NCBI RefSeq assembly: GCF_001718695.1 | Contig: NZ_CP013422.1 | Location: 1-64,000 of the forward strand | DNA length: 64,000 nucleotides | DNA from: Burkholderia ubonensis | GTDB lineage: Bacteria > Pseudomonadota > Gammaproteobacteria > Burkholderiales > Burkholderiaceae | Direction: 5' to 3' | Shown: positions 44,058-55,736 of the stretch, piece by piece | Position numbering within the stretch: the first letter of the stretch is position 1 | Layout: each line of letters starts with the position of its first letter | Notes under the pieces: model-generated | Told to the model about the DNA's origin: nothing | The model's database searches: none | Seen by the model: only the letters and a program-made list of their open reading frames with translations | Made by a program: the position numbers and the translations under genes

Positions 44058-44278
44058 GACGCGCGAGTGCCGCGGTATGCCCGCGCTTCGGGCGCTTCGG
44101 GAAACGGGCCAGACGGCCAGACCGCGCACGCCATCGGCCCGCCCGCGCTATGGCTGCTCACGAAGCCTAAACCCGCCGTCGTGACCGACCGCGTGACCAA
44201 CCGCGCACCCGCCCGCCGAATCACCCGCCTTCCGGTGTCACAATGGCGGCCTCACGTTCCGTCACCGAGGAGATCGAA

Positions 44279-44755
44279 ATGGCGCATGGCGAACACAAGT
44301 ACCGCGTGGCTGTGGAGTGGACCGGCAACCGCGGCAGCGGCACGTCCGGGTATCGCGAATACGGCCGCGATCACGTGATTCGCGCTGGTTCGAAGCCCGA
44401 CATTCCGGGCTCGTCCGATCCTGCGTTCCGCGGCGACGCGCAGCGCTGGAACCCCGAGGATCTGCTGGTGGCGTCGGCGTCGGCGTGCCACAAGCTCTGG
44501 TATCTGCATCTCTGCGCGGAGGCCGGCGTCCGCGTGCTCGCGTATCTCGACGACGCGCACGGAACGATGCTCGACGGCCCCGACCACGGCTGTTTCAGCG
44601 AAATCGTGCTGCATCCGCATGTGACGATCCGCGCGGGCGACGATCGCGAGCTGGCGGCGCGTCTGCATCACGATGCGCATGCGAAGTGCTATATCGCGAA
44701 CTCGGTCGACTTTCCGATCCGCTGCGAACCGGTGATCGAGTCCGCGGCCGCGTAA
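44279..44755 (+). CDS. OsmC-family peroxiredoxin-like protein
   Basis: A 158-residue OsmC/YhfA-type protein. The two redox cysteines are in ASASACHKLWYLHLC (first catalytic Cys in SAC) near residue 64 and in HAKCYIANSV near 140. Such proteins reduce organic hydroperoxides with dithiols; some members of this sub-branch have unknown substrates. GAGGAGAT precedes the ATG by a good distance. It stands alone between the compound microsatellite and the LysR-type gene and is not clearly part of the arabinose cluster. Confidence 0.85.
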   Translation: MAHGEHKYRVAVEWTGNRGSGTSGYREYGRDHVIRAGSKPDIPGSSDPAFRGDAQRWNPEDLLVASASACHKLWYLHLCAEAGVRVLAYLDDAHGTMLDGPDHGCFSEIVLHPHVTIRAGDDRELAARLHHDAHAKCYIANSVDFPIRCEPVIESAAA

Positions 44756-44847
44756 CGCGTAACGCGTAACGGCGGCGCGCGACACGGCAAGCCTGCCACC
44801 CGTGCCCGCCGACCTGCCCGCCATCCCCGCCAACCCGCTCCCCCACC

Positions 44848-45798
44848 TCAGAGCGCGACACCATACACGTCGCGCGCCGCTGCCCGAAGCGCATCGGCCA
44901 TCACCGCGACGGCCGGCGAATGCAACCGGTCGGTGCGCGTGATGATCCCGAAATCGTCCATCCGGCAATCCATCTCCAGCGGCAGCACCGTGACGATTCC
45001 GTGTCGCGCGTAGTACCGCGCGACGTCCTCCGCGAGCACCGCGATCATGTCGCTCTGCTCGATCAGCTGCGTGATGAACAGCAGCGCGGCCGTCTCGACG
45101 ACGTTCGCGGGCGGCGCGAGGCTCGCGCGCTGGAACACGAGCTCGAAGCGATGGCGCAGCACGCTGCCGGCCGGCGGCATCACCCACGCGGCGCGCTGCA
45201 CGTCGGCAAGCGACAGCGGCGCCTGCGCGAGCAGCGGATGGCCGGGCCGCACGACCGCGGCGACCGGCTCGCCGGTCAGCGGCTCGTAGCGCAGGTGCAG
45301 CTTGTCGTGTTCGGCGGACAGCCGGCCGAGCACGATGTCGAGCTTGTCCTGCGCGAGGTGTTCGAGCAGCGCGTTGCTCGTGTCGATCTCGACTGACACG
45401 CGCACGTTCGCATGCGTGCCCTTCACCGCGGCGACGGCCGGCGGCACGAGCCGCAGCCCCGGCGACGTGATCGCGCCCACCGCCACGTGCCCGAGATGGC
45501 CGGCCTTCAGCGCGGCCAGTTCCTCGCGCGCCTGGTCGAGGCTGCCGAGCGCCGCGCGCGCGTGGCGGATCAGCGCGTCGCCGTACAGCGTCGGCCGCAT
45601 CCCGCGCGGCAGGCGCTCGAACAGCACCGCGCCGATCGATTCCTCGAGCTCGCGCAGCAGCTTCGACGCGGCCGGCTGCGTCATGTTCAGCGCGGCCGCC
45701 GCGCGATGAATGCTGCCTTCGTCGGCGAGCGCGACGACCAGCAGGAGCTGGCGGGTCTTCAGGCGGCTGCGGTTCCCCCACGGGCTGGCTTCGGGCAT
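44848..45798 (-). CDS. LysR-family regulator of the L-arabinose cluster
   Basis: A 316-residue LysR-type regulator. The helix-turn-helix covers GSIHRAAAALNMTQPAASKL (about residues 29-48) and the effector-binding domain about 105-310 (GHLGHVAVGAITSPGLRLVP opens it). It resembles the GbpR/galactose-binding-regulator branch that controls sugar uptake and the non-phosphorylative arabinose/galactose pathway in Azospirillum and Agrobacterium. It is divergent from the arabonate dehydratase gene across 114 bp that contains a 10-bp direct repeat. It would activate or repress the whole 46-55.7 kb unit in response to an arabinose-derived signal. Confidence 0.88.
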   Translation of the reverse strand: MPEASPWGNRSRLKTRQLLLVVALADEGSIHRAAAALNMTQPAASKLLRELEESIGAVLFERLPRGMRPTLYGDALIRHARAALGSLDQAREELAALKAGHLGHVAVGAITSPGLRLVPPAVAAVKGTHANVRVSVEIDTSNALLEHLAQDKLDIVLGRLSAEHDKLHLRYEPLTGEPVAAVVRPGHPLLAQAPLSLADVQRAAWVMPPAGSVLRHRFELVFQRASLAPPANVVETAALLFITQLIEQSDMIAVLAEDVARYYARHGIVTVLPLEMDCRMDDFGIITRTDRLHSPAVAVMADALRAAARDVYGVAL

Positions 45799-45811
45799 CG
45801 TACGGGTTTAT

Positions 45812-45833
45812 ATCGATATCGGAATCGATATCG
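45812..45833. promoter_or_regulatory. Direct repeat in the LysR / dehydratase promoter region
   Basis: Two copies of ATCGATATCG spaced by GA, giving a 12-bp period, just upstream of the LysR-type start. Probably a regulator binding site; each copy is also nearly palindromic. Confidence 0.55.
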
Positions 45834-45912
45834 TAATCGCCCAAAACGTCATTAGCGAGTTATCAAAATTCTGCCTAGACTGCGCCGGTATCCCGTCACC
45901 ACAGGACTGACG

Positions 45913-47664
45913 ATGTCGGCAACAAAACCCAGGCTGCGCTCCACCCAATGGTTCGGCACGAACGACAAGAACGGCTTCATGTACCGGAGCTGGATGAAGA
46001 ACCAGGGCATTCCCGATCACGAGTTCGACGGCCGGCCGATCATCGGCATCTGCAACACGTGGTCCGAACTGACGCCGTGCAACGCGCATTTCCGCAAGCT
46101 CGCCGAGCACGTGAAGCGCGGGATCTCCGAAGCCGGCGGGTTCCCGGTCGAGTTCCCGGTGTTCTCGAACGGCGAATCGAACCTGCGGCCGTCGGCGATG
46201 CTCACGCGCAATCTGGCGTCGATGGACGTCGAGGAAGCGATCCGCGGCAACCCGATCGACGCGGTCGTGCTGCTGGCCGGCTGCGACAAGACGACCCCCG
46301 CGCTGCTGATGGGCGCGGCGAGCTGCGACGTGCCGGCGATCGTCGTGTCGGGCGGGCCGATGCTGAACGGCAAGCTCGAAGGCAAGAACATCGGCTCGGG
46401 CACGGCCGTGTGGCAGCTGCACGAATCGCTGAAGGCCGGCGAAATCGACCTGCATCACTTCCTGTCGGCCGAAGCCGGCATGTCGCGCTCGGCCGGCACC
46501 TGCAACACGATGGGCACCGCGTCGACGATGGCGTGCATGGCCGAGGCGCTCGGCGTCGCGCTGCCGCACAACGCGGCGATTCCGGCCGTCGATTCGCGCC
46601 GCTACGTGCTCGCGCACATGTCCGGCATCCGCATCGTCGAGATGGCGCTCGACGGGCTCGTGCTGTCGAAGATCCTGACGCGCGCCGCGTTCGAGAACGC
46701 GATCCGCGCGAACGCGGCGATCGGCGGCTCGACCAATGCGGTGATCCACCTGAAGGCGATCGCGGGCCGCATCGGCGTGCCGCTCGAACTCGAGGACTGG
46801 ATGCGCATCGGCCGCGATACGCCGACGATCGTCGACCTGATGCCGTCGGGACGCTTCCTGATGGAGGAGTTCTATTACGCGGGCGGCCTGCCGGCCGTGC
46901 TGCGCCGGCTCGGCGAAGGCGGCCTGCTGCCGAACCCGGACGCGCTGACGGTCAACGGCAAGTCGCTGTGGGACAACGTGCGCGAAGCGCCGAACTACGA
47001 CGACGAGGTGATCCGTCCGCTCGACCGCCCGCTGATCGCGGACGGCGGGATCCGCATCCTGCGCGGCAATCTCGCGCCGCGCGGCGCGGTGCTGAAGCCG
47101 TCGGCGGCGAGTCCCGAGTTGCTGAAGCATCGCGGCCGCGCGGTGGTGTTCGAGAACCTCGATCACTACAAGGCGACGATCAACGACGAAGCGCTCGACG
47201 TCGATGCGAGCTCGGTGCTCGTGCTGAAGAACTGCGGGCCGCGCGGCTATCCGGGGATGGCCGAGGTCGGCAACATGGGGCTGCCGCCGAAGCTGCTGCG
47301 CCAGGGCGTGAAGGACATGGTGCGGATCTCGGATGCGCGGATGAGCGGCACCGCGTACGGCACGGTGGTGCTGCACGTCGCGCCGGAAGCGGCCGCGGGC
47401 GGCCCGCTCGCCGCCGTGCGCAACGGCGACTGGATCGAGCTCGACTGCGAGGCCGGCACGCTGCATCTCGACATTACGGATGACGAACTGCAGCGCCGCC
47501 TGTCGGACGTCGATCCGACCGCGGCGCCGGGCGTGGCCGGCCAGCTCGGCAAGGGCGGCTACGCGCGGCTGTACATCGATCACGTGCTGCAGGCCGACGA
47601 GGGGTGCGACCTCGACTTCCTGGTCGGCACGCGCGGCGCGGACGTGCCGAGCCATTCGCATTGA
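45913..47664 (+). CDS. L-arabonate dehydratase (IlvD/Edd family)
   Basis: A 583-residue Fe-S dehydratase that converts L-arabonate to 2-keto-3-deoxy-L-arabonate (EC 4.2.1.25), third step of the non-phosphorylative pathway. Cluster-binding cysteines lie in GICNTWSELTPCN (about residue 46-58), LLAGCDKTTPA (about 120-130) and SRSAGTCNTMGTAST (about 192-206). The length and the sugar-acid sub-branch features (FGTNDKNGFMYRSWMKNQG at the start) separate it from dihydroxyacid dehydratase. In Azospirillum the gene is called araC, a name avoided here because of the unrelated regulator. First gene of the operon. Confidence 0.92.
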   Translation: MSATKPRLRSTQWFGTNDKNGFMYRSWMKNQGIPDHEFDGRPIIGICNTWSELTPCNAHFRKLAEHVKRGISEAGGFPVEFPVFSNGESNLRPSAMLTRNLASMDVEEAIRGNPIDAVVLLAGCDKTTPALLMGAASCDVPAIVVSGGPMLNGKLEGKNIGSGTAVWQLHESLKAGEIDLHHFLSAEAGMSRSAGTCNTMGTASTMACMAEALGVALPHNAAIPAVDSRRYVLAHMSGIRIVEMALDGLVLSKILTRAAFENAIRANAAIGGSTNAVIHLKAIAGRIGVPLELEDWMRIGRDTPTIVDLMPSGRFLMEEFYYAGGLPAVLRRLGEGGLLPNPDALTVNGKSLWDNVREAPNYDDEVIRPLDRPLIADGGIRILRGNLAPRGAVLKPSAASPELLKHRGRAVVFENLDHYKATINDEALDVDASSVLVLKNCGPRGYPGMAEVGNMGLPPKLLRQGVKDMVRISDARMSGTAYGTVVLHVAPEAAAGGPLAAVRNGDWIELDCEAGTLHLDITDDELQRRLSDVDPTAAPGVAGQLGKGGYARLYIDHVLQADEGCDLDFLVGTRGADVPSHSH

Positions 47665-47757
47665 GCAGGGTGCGGCGCGGTGCGCGGCGCGACACGCGGC
47701 ACGGATGAAGCAGGACGAACCGGCGACGACGCCGGCGCAGCCCACCACGGAGACACG

Positions 47758-49134
47758 ATGACGACGACGCAGCACCCGTCCGCGACCCCGGCCGCGGCTC
47801 GATTCGGCCCGTCGGCCGCCGTCGACGAACGGCAACTGGTGCGCATGCTCACGCGCAAGCTGGTGCCGTTCCTCGCGCTGATCTACGTGGTGGCCTATGT
47901 CGACCGCACGGTCGTCGGCTTCGCGAAGCTGCACATGAACGCGGCCGTCGGCCTGAGCGACGCGGCATACGGGCTCGGCGCGGGCCTGTTCTTCGTGGGC
48001 TATTTCCTGTGCGAGGTGCCGAGCAATCTGGCGCTCGGCCGCTTCGGCGCGCGGGTATGGTTCGCGCGAATCCTCGCGACGTGGGGCGCGATCACGATGG
48101 CGATGGCGCTCGTGCGCGGGCCGGCCAGCTTCTACACGCTGCGCTTCCTGCTCGGCGCGGCCGAGGCCGGCCTGTATCCGGGCATCCTGTATTTCCTCAC
48201 GCAGTGGTTTCCGATGCGCGACCGCGCGCGCGTGATCGGCCTGCTCGTGCTCGCGCAGCCGCTCGCGGGCATCGTGACGGGCCCGCTCGCGGGGCTGCTG
48301 CTGGCCACGCACGGGCTGTTCGGGCTGTCGAACTGGCAGCTGCTGTTCGTCGCGAGCGGCCTGCCGGCCGTGCTGCTCGCGTGGCCGACGCTACGGCTGC
48401 TGCCCGATTCGCCGGACCGTGCGCGCTGGCTGAGCGACGACGAACGGTGCTGGATCGCGCGCCAGCTTGCCGCCGATCGCGAGGCCTACCGCCCCGACGT
48501 GCACCGCAATCCGCTCGCCGCGCTGGCCGACCGGCGCGTGCTGCTGCTCGCGGCCCTGTTCCTGCCGTTCCCGCTGTGCATCTACGGGCTGTCGCTGTGG
48601 CTGCCGACGATCATTCACGCGTTCGGCGCGGGCGACGCGGCCACCGGCCTGCTGTCCGCCGTGCCGTACCTGTTCGCGGTGATCGGGCTGCTGATCGTGC
48701 CGCGCCATTCGGATCGTACGGGCGACCGCTACCGGCACATCGTCGTCGTGTCGGCCGCGGCCGCGCTGACGATGGCCGCGAGCGCATGGGCGCGGCAGCC
48801 CGCGCTGCAGTTCCTGTTCATCTGTCTCACGGCATTCTCGCTTTACTCGATCCAGGCCGTCATATGGACGCTTCCCGGCGAATTCCTGACCGGGACGGGC
48901 GCGGCGGTCGGCATCGCGGCGATCAACTCGCTCGCGAATCTCGGCGGCTATGTCGGGCCGTACGGCATCGGCCTGATCAAACAGGCGACCGGCAGCCTTG
49001 CTGCCGGCCTGTATTTCCTTGCGGCGACGCTGCTGTTCGCGGTGCTGATCACGTTCGTGGTCCGCGCGGCGCTGCGCGCGCCGCAGCCGGCCGCGGGCGC
49101 GCTCGCCCGCGAATCGCGACCTTTTTCCGGCTGA
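47758..49134 (+). CDS. MFS transporter, anion/cation symporter family
   Basis: A 458-residue twelve-helix permease of the ACS (phthalate/tartrate-type) MFS family. The cytoplasmic loop signature GRFGARVWFARI lies between helices 2 and 3, and a long central loop near residues 210-250 follows helix 6. Members carry sugar acids such as galactonate, glucarate or tartrate, so L-arabonate or L-arabinose-derived acids are likely cargo. GGAGACA precedes the ATG at 47758, which is preferred to upstream in-frame codons. It gives the cluster a second uptake route besides AraFGH, which may matter because araG is frameshifted. Confidence 0.9.
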   Translation: MTTTQHPSATPAAARFGPSAAVDERQLVRMLTRKLVPFLALIYVVAYVDRTVVGFAKLHMNAAVGLSDAAYGLGAGLFFVGYFLCEVPSNLALGRFGARVWFARILATWGAITMAMALVRGPASFYTLRFLLGAAEAGLYPGILYFLTQWFPMRDRARVIGLLVLAQPLAGIVTGPLAGLLLATHGLFGLSNWQLLFVASGLPAVLLAWPTLRLLPDSPDRARWLSDDERCWIARQLAADREAYRPDVHRNPLAALADRRVLLLAALFLPFPLCIYGLSLWLPTIIHAFGAGDAATGLLSAVPYLFAVIGLLIVPRHSDRTGDRYRHIVVVSAAAALTMAASAWARQPALQFLFICLTAFSLYSIQAVIWTLPGEFLTGTGAAVGIAAINSLANLGGYVGPYGIGLIKQATGSLAAGLYFLAATLLFAVLITFVVRAALRAPQPAAGALARESRPFSG

Positions 49135-49162
49135 CCGCCGTTTCGAACGCAGGACCCGAATC

Positions 49163-50092
49163 ATGACCACGAGCCGTCCGCCGCGCCATCGCGGCATTTT
49201 CCCGGTCGTTCCGACGACCTTCACCGATACCGGCGAGCTCGACCTCGCGAGCCAGAAGCGCGCGGTCGACTTCATGATCGACGCGGGCTCGGACGGGCTG
49301 TGCATCCTCGCGAACTTCTCCGAGCAATTCGCGATCACCGACGAGGAACGCGACGTGCTCACGCGCACGATCCTCGAACACGTCGCCGGCCGCGTGCCGG
49401 TGATCGTCACGACGTCGCACTACAGCACGCAGGTATGCGCGGCGCGCAGCCTGCGCGCGCAGCAGCTCGGCGCGGCGATGGTGATGGCGATGCCGCCGTA
49501 TCACGGCGCGACGTTCCGCGTGCCGGAAGCGCGAATCTTCGATTTCTATGCGCGCGTGTCGGATGCGATCGACATTCCGATCATGATCCAGGACGCACCG
49601 GCGAGCGGCACCGCGCTGTCCGCGCCGTTCCTTGCGCGGATGGCGCGGGAGATCGAGCAGGTCGCGTATTTCAAGATCGAGACGCCCGGCGCCGCGAACA
49701 AGCTGCGCGAGCTGATCCGGCTCGGCGGCGACGCGATCGAAGGGCCGTGGGACGGCGAGGAGGCGATCACGCTGCTCGCCGACCTGCACGCGGGCGCGAC
49801 CGGCGCGATGACGGGCGGCGGCTATCCGGACGGCATCCGGCCGATCCTCGACGCGTGGCGCGAAGGGCGCCACGACGACGCGTACGCGCGCTACCAGGCG
49901 TGGCTGCCGCTGATCAATCACGAGAACCGCCAGTCCGGGATCCTCACCGCGAAGGCGCTGATGCGCGAAGGCGGCGTGATCGCGTGCGAGCGGCCGCGGC
50001 ATCCGATGCCGGAGTTGGATCCGGACACGCGCGCGGAGTTGCTCGCGATCGCGCGCCGGCTCGATCCGCTCGTGCTGCGCTGGGCGCACTGA
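49163..50092 (+). CDS. araD: 2-keto-3-deoxy-L-arabonate dehydratase
   Basis: A 309-residue enzyme of the DHDPS/N-acetylneuraminate-lyase superfamily that dehydrates 2-keto-3-deoxy-L-arabonate to alpha-ketoglutarate semialdehyde (EC 4.2.1.43). The Schiff-base lysine is Lys171 in VAYFKIETPG, the same position as in the characterised Azospirillum enzyme, and the length is the same. It belongs to the branch that cleaves water rather than C-C bonds. The next enzyme, alpha-ketoglutarate semialdehyde dehydrogenase, is not encoded nearby and must be elsewhere. Confidence 0.92.
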   Translation: MTTSRPPRHRGIFPVVPTTFTDTGELDLASQKRAVDFMIDAGSDGLCILANFSEQFAITDEERDVLTRTILEHVAGRVPVIVTTSHYSTQVCAARSLRAQQLGAAMVMAMPPYHGATFRVPEARIFDFYARVSDAIDIPIMIQDAPASGTALSAPFLARMAREIEQVAYFKIETPGAANKLRELIRLGGDAIEGPWDGEEAITLLADLHAGATGAMTGGGYPDGIRPILDAWREGRHDDAYARYQAWLPLINHENRQSGILTAKALMREGGVIACERPRHPMPELDPDTRAELLAIARRLDPLVLRWAH

Positions 50093-51046
<954 letters not shown>

Positions 51047-51122
51047 CATCGTGCCGGCGCGTTCCACCGCGACTGGGCACGACGGATGTTGAGGACCCAA
51101 GCCAATACAAGGAGACACTTGC

Positions 51123-52127
51123 ATGAACCGCACGATTCGCCGACACACCCTGCGCGCGCTGCTGGCCGCGCTTTGCATCGCGCCGCTCGGGATGCAGGGC
51201 GCAGCCCATGCCGACGCGCCGCTGAAGATCGGCTTCCTGGTGAAGATGCCGGAGCAGGCATGGTTCATCAACGAGCAGAATGCGGCCGCCACGCTCGGCC
51301 AGAAGGGGAACTTCACGGTCGTGAAGATCGGCACGCCCGACGGCGAGAAGACGCTCGCGGCGATCGACAACCTCGGCTCGCAGGGCGCGCAGGGCTTCGT
51401 GATCTGCGCGCCCGACGTGCGGCTCGGGCCGGCGATCGCGGCGCGCGCGAAACGCTACAACATGAAGTTCGTGACCGTCGACGACCAGCTCGTCGATTCG
51501 TCGGGCAAGCCGCTCGCGAACGTCCCGCATCTCGGGATGTCGGCGATCAAGATCGGCAACCAGGTCGGCCAGGCGATCGCCGACGAGATGAAGCGGCGCG
51601 GCTGGAAGCCGGAAGAGGTCGGCGCGCTGCGCGTGACCAACTACGAGCTGCCGACCGCGAAGCTGCGCACCGACGGCGCGACGCAGGCGCTGCTCGCGAA
51701 CGGCTTCCGCAAGGAGAACATCTTCGACGCGCCGCAGAAGACGACCGACGACGAAGGCGGCTTCAGCGCCGCCGCGCCGGTGCTCGCGCGGCATCCGAGC
51801 GTGAAGAAGTGGGTGGTCTACGCGCTGAACGAGGAGACCGTGCTCGGCGCGGTGCGCGCGACCGAGCAATTGCACATCCCGGCCGCGGACGTGATCGGCG
51901 TCGGCATCAACGGCGCGGGCGAGGCGTTCGCCGAATTCCAGAAGAAGGAGCCGACCGGCTTCTACGGCACGATCGCAGTCAGCTCGACGAACCACGGCAA
52001 GGACAGCGCGCAGAACCTCGTCGACTGGATCCGCAACGGCAAGACGCCGCCCGCCGACACGCAGACGAGCGGCAAGCTGATGACGCGCGGCAACTGGCAG
52101 GCCGTGCGCGCCGAGCTGGGCATCTGA
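51123..52127 (+). CDS. araF: L-arabinose-binding periplasmic protein AraF
   Basis: A 334-residue periplasmic binding protein of the CUT2/ribose-type family. The signal peptide is residues 1-31 (cleavage after AHA or ADA). The mature start [20 protein letters not shown] has the Lys/Glu/Trp residues that in E. coli AraF contact arabinose. The second lobe includes [19 protein letters not shown] and [14 protein letters not shown]. It is preceded by GGAGACA. It should feed AraG-AraH, and its near-perfect match to arabinose binders fixes the transport specificity of the operon. Confidence 0.93.
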   Translation: MNRTIRRHTLRALLAALCIAPLGMQGAAHADAPLKIGFLVKMPEQAWFINEQNAAATLGQKGNFTVVKIGTPDGEKTLAAIDNLGSQGAQGFVICAPDVRLGPAIAARAKRYNMKFVTVDDQLVDSSGKPLANVPHLGMSAIKIGNQVGQAIADEMKRRGWKPEEVGALRVTNYELPTAKLRTDGATQALLANGFRKENIFDAPQKTTDDEGGFSAAAPVLARHPSVKKWVVYALNEETVLGAVRATEQLHIPAADVIGVGINGAGEAFAEFQKKEPTGFYGTIAVSSTNHGKDSAQNLVDWIRNGKTPPADTQTSGKLMTRGNWQAVRAELGI

Positions 52128-52144
52128 GCGGCGGCGAGGGCGCG

Positions 52145-53678
<1,534 letters not shown>

Positions 53679-53728
53679 CGGCGCGAAAACAGGACCGAAG
53701 CGAAACGTGAACGGAAACGAGTAACGAC

Positions 53729-54748
53729 ATGAGCCAAGCCATGCAACCTCAAGGCACTTCCCCTTCCCCCGACACGCCTGCGCCGGCGGCACGTGCGCGC
53801 GGCGGCGCGTGGGACCTGATCAACCGCTCCGGCATCGTGATGGTGTTCGTCGTGCTGTTCGCGACGCTGTCGCTGACCGTGCCGGACTTCCTTACGCCCC
53901 GCAACATCCAGGGCCTGCTGCTGTCGGTCACGCTGATCGGCTCGATCGCCGTGACGATGATGTTCGTGCTCGCGCTCGGCGAAGTCGACCTGTCGGTCGC
54001 GTCGATCGTCGCGTTCTCGGGCGTCGTCGCGTCGACGCTGATCACCGCGACGCACAGCGTGCTGCTCGGCATCGTCGCCGGTGTGCTCGCGGGCGGCGCG
54101 GTCGGGCTCGTCAACGGCGTGCTGATCGCGCGCTGGCGGATCAACTCGCTGATCGTCACGCTCGCGATGATGGAGGTCGTGCGCGGCCTCGCGTTCATCA
54201 CGTCGAACGGCGACGCGGTGATGATCTCCGAGGAGCGCTTCTTCGAGCTCGGATCGGGCGCGTTCCTCGGCATCTCCTACCCGATCTGGAGCAACATCGT
54301 CGGCTTCGTCGTGTTCGGCTTCCTGCTGCGCAAGACGGTGTTCGGCAAGAACGTGCTGGCCGTCGGCGGCAACGGCGAGGCGGCGCTGCTCGCGGGGCTG
54401 CCGGTGACGCGCATCAAGGTCACGGTGTTCGTGCTGCAGGGGCTCGTCACCGGTTTCGCGGGCGTGATGCTCGCGTCGCGGATGAGCCTCGGCGATCCGA
54501 AGACGTCGGTCGGCCTCGAGCTCGGCGTGATCTCCGCGTGCGTGCTCGGCGGCGTGTCGCTGACGGGCGGCGTCGCGACGATCTCCGGCGTGCTCGTCGG
54601 CGTGCTGATCATGGGGTCCGTGCAGGACGCGATGAGCCTGCTGAACGTGCCGACGTTTTACCAATATCTGATACGGGGCGGCATTCTGTTGCTCGCGGTG
54701 CTGTTCGACCAGTATCGTCGCAATCAGCGGCGCGCGATGCGGGTCTGA
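53729..54748 (+). CDS. araH: L-arabinose ABC permease AraH
   Basis: A 339-residue CUT2-family permease (branched-chain/ribose type) with about eight to ten membrane helices from residue 32. Family landmarks are ALGEVDLSVASIVAFSGVV near 83-101, GLVNGVLIARWRINSLIVTL near 128-147 and SACVLGGVSLTGGVATISGV near 270-289. It completes the importer with AraF and AraG. The 50-bp gap after araG and the same orientation keep it in one transcript. If araG is truly broken, AraH would be non-functional unless another ATPase substitutes. Confidence 0.93.
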   Translation: MSQAMQPQGTSPSPDTPAPAARARGGAWDLINRSGIVMVFVVLFATLSLTVPDFLTPRNIQGLLLSVTLIGSIAVTMMFVLALGEVDLSVASIVAFSGVVASTLITATHSVLLGIVAGVLAGGAVGLVNGVLIARWRINSLIVTLAMMEVVRGLAFITSNGDAVMISEERFFELGSGAFLGISYPIWSNIVGFVVFGFLLRKTVFGKNVLAVGGNGEAALLAGLPVTRIKVTVFVLQGLVTGFAGVMLASRMSLGDPKTSVGLELGVISACVLGGVSLTGGVATISGVLVGVLIMGSVQDAMSLLNVPTFYQYLIRGGILLLAVLFDQYRRNQRRAMRV

Positions 54749-54811
54749 CGGCGGGGCCGGATGCTGTCGGGGCGGCTGCGCGCGAATACAGGCAGACATT
54801 CTGGAGACAGC

Positions 54812-55711
54812 ATGCAACAGCAGATTCAGGCGGCGCGGGCGGCGCTGCTGGTGGACAGCCGCAACACGCTCGGCGAGGGCGCGACGTGGTGCGATGCGAC
54901 CGACACGCTGTACTGGGTCGACATCGAACGCGCGCGGCTGTGGCGGTGCCGCGCGGACGGCACGGGCGCGGCGAGCTGGCCGATGCCCGAGCGGCTCGCG
55001 TGCTTCGCGCTGACGGACGAGCCGGACGTGCTGCTCGTCGGGCTCGCGACGCATCTCGCGTTCTTCGACTTGCGCACGGAGACGTTCACGCGGATCGTCG
55101 ACGTCGAGCCTGGGCTGCCGACGCGGCTCAACGACGGCCGCTGCGATCCGCACGGCGCGTTCGTGTTCGGGATGAAGGACGAAGGCGGAGAGCCGCCGCG
55201 CGCGGTCGGCGGTTTCTATCGGCTCAATGCAGACCTCGCACTCGAACGGCTCACGTTGCCGCCGGCGGCAATCGCGAACAGTATCGCGTTTTCGCCGGAC
55301 GGCTCGAGGATGTATTTCTGCGATTCGCTCGTGCGCGAAATCCTCGTTTGCGACTACGGCGGCGCCGGCACGTCCGGCGTGCGGTCGTTCGCGCGCCTGA
55401 CCGATGCGGACGGCGACCCGGACGGCTCGACGATCGATCGCGACGGCGGGCTGTGGAACGCGCAGTGGGGCGGAAGGCGGGTGGTGCGTTACGGGCCGGA
55501 CGGTGTCGAAACGGAGCGCGTCGACGTGCCGACCGCGCAGCCGAGCTGCGCGGCGCTCGACGGCGCGGGGCGCCTGTACGTGACGAGCGCGCGCGTCGGG
55601 CTCGACGACGCGGCGCTCGCCGACGATGCCGCAGCCGGCGGCGTGTTCGTCGCCGTGACCCGCTACGCGGGGCTGCCGACCGCGCGCTTCGGGGGCAAGC
55701 GCGCGCGCTGA
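54812..55711 (+). CDS. araB: L-arabinonolactonase (SMP-30/gluconolactonase family)
   Basis: A 299-residue six-bladed beta-propeller lactonase that opens L-arabino-gamma-lactone to L-arabonate (EC 3.1.1.15), second step of the route. The metal-binding residues are recognisable: the Glu in NTLGEGATWCDA near residue 19, Asn in LPTRLNDGRCDPHG near 104, and Asn/Asp in AIANSIAFSPDGSRMYFCDS near 149-168. It follows araH by 63 bases with GGAGACA before the ATG and is the last gene of the arabinose unit. The name araB follows Azospirillum usage and is not the ribulokinase. Confidence 0.9.
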   Translation: MQQQIQAARAALLVDSRNTLGEGATWCDATDTLYWVDIERARLWRCRADGTGAASWPMPERLACFALTDEPDVLLVGLATHLAFFDLRTETFTRIVDVEPGLPTRLNDGRCDPHGAFVFGMKDEGGEPPRAVGGFYRLNADLALERLTLPPAAIANSIAFSPDGSRMYFCDSLVREILVCDYGGAGTSGVRSFARLTDADGDPDGSTIDRDGGLWNAQWGGRRVVRYGPDGVETERVDVPTAQPSCAALDGAGRLYVTSARVGLDDAALADDAAAGGVFVAVTRYAGLPTARFGGKRAR

Positions 55712-55736
55712 GCGCGGCCGGGCGCGGCGTGCCGCG

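Noticed and set aside
43798..44184. Open frames reading Lys-Pro or Glu-Ala repeats through the microsatellite
   Set aside because: Products of the hexamer and heptamer repeats; no ribosome-binding site and no sequence outside the repeats that looks like a protein.
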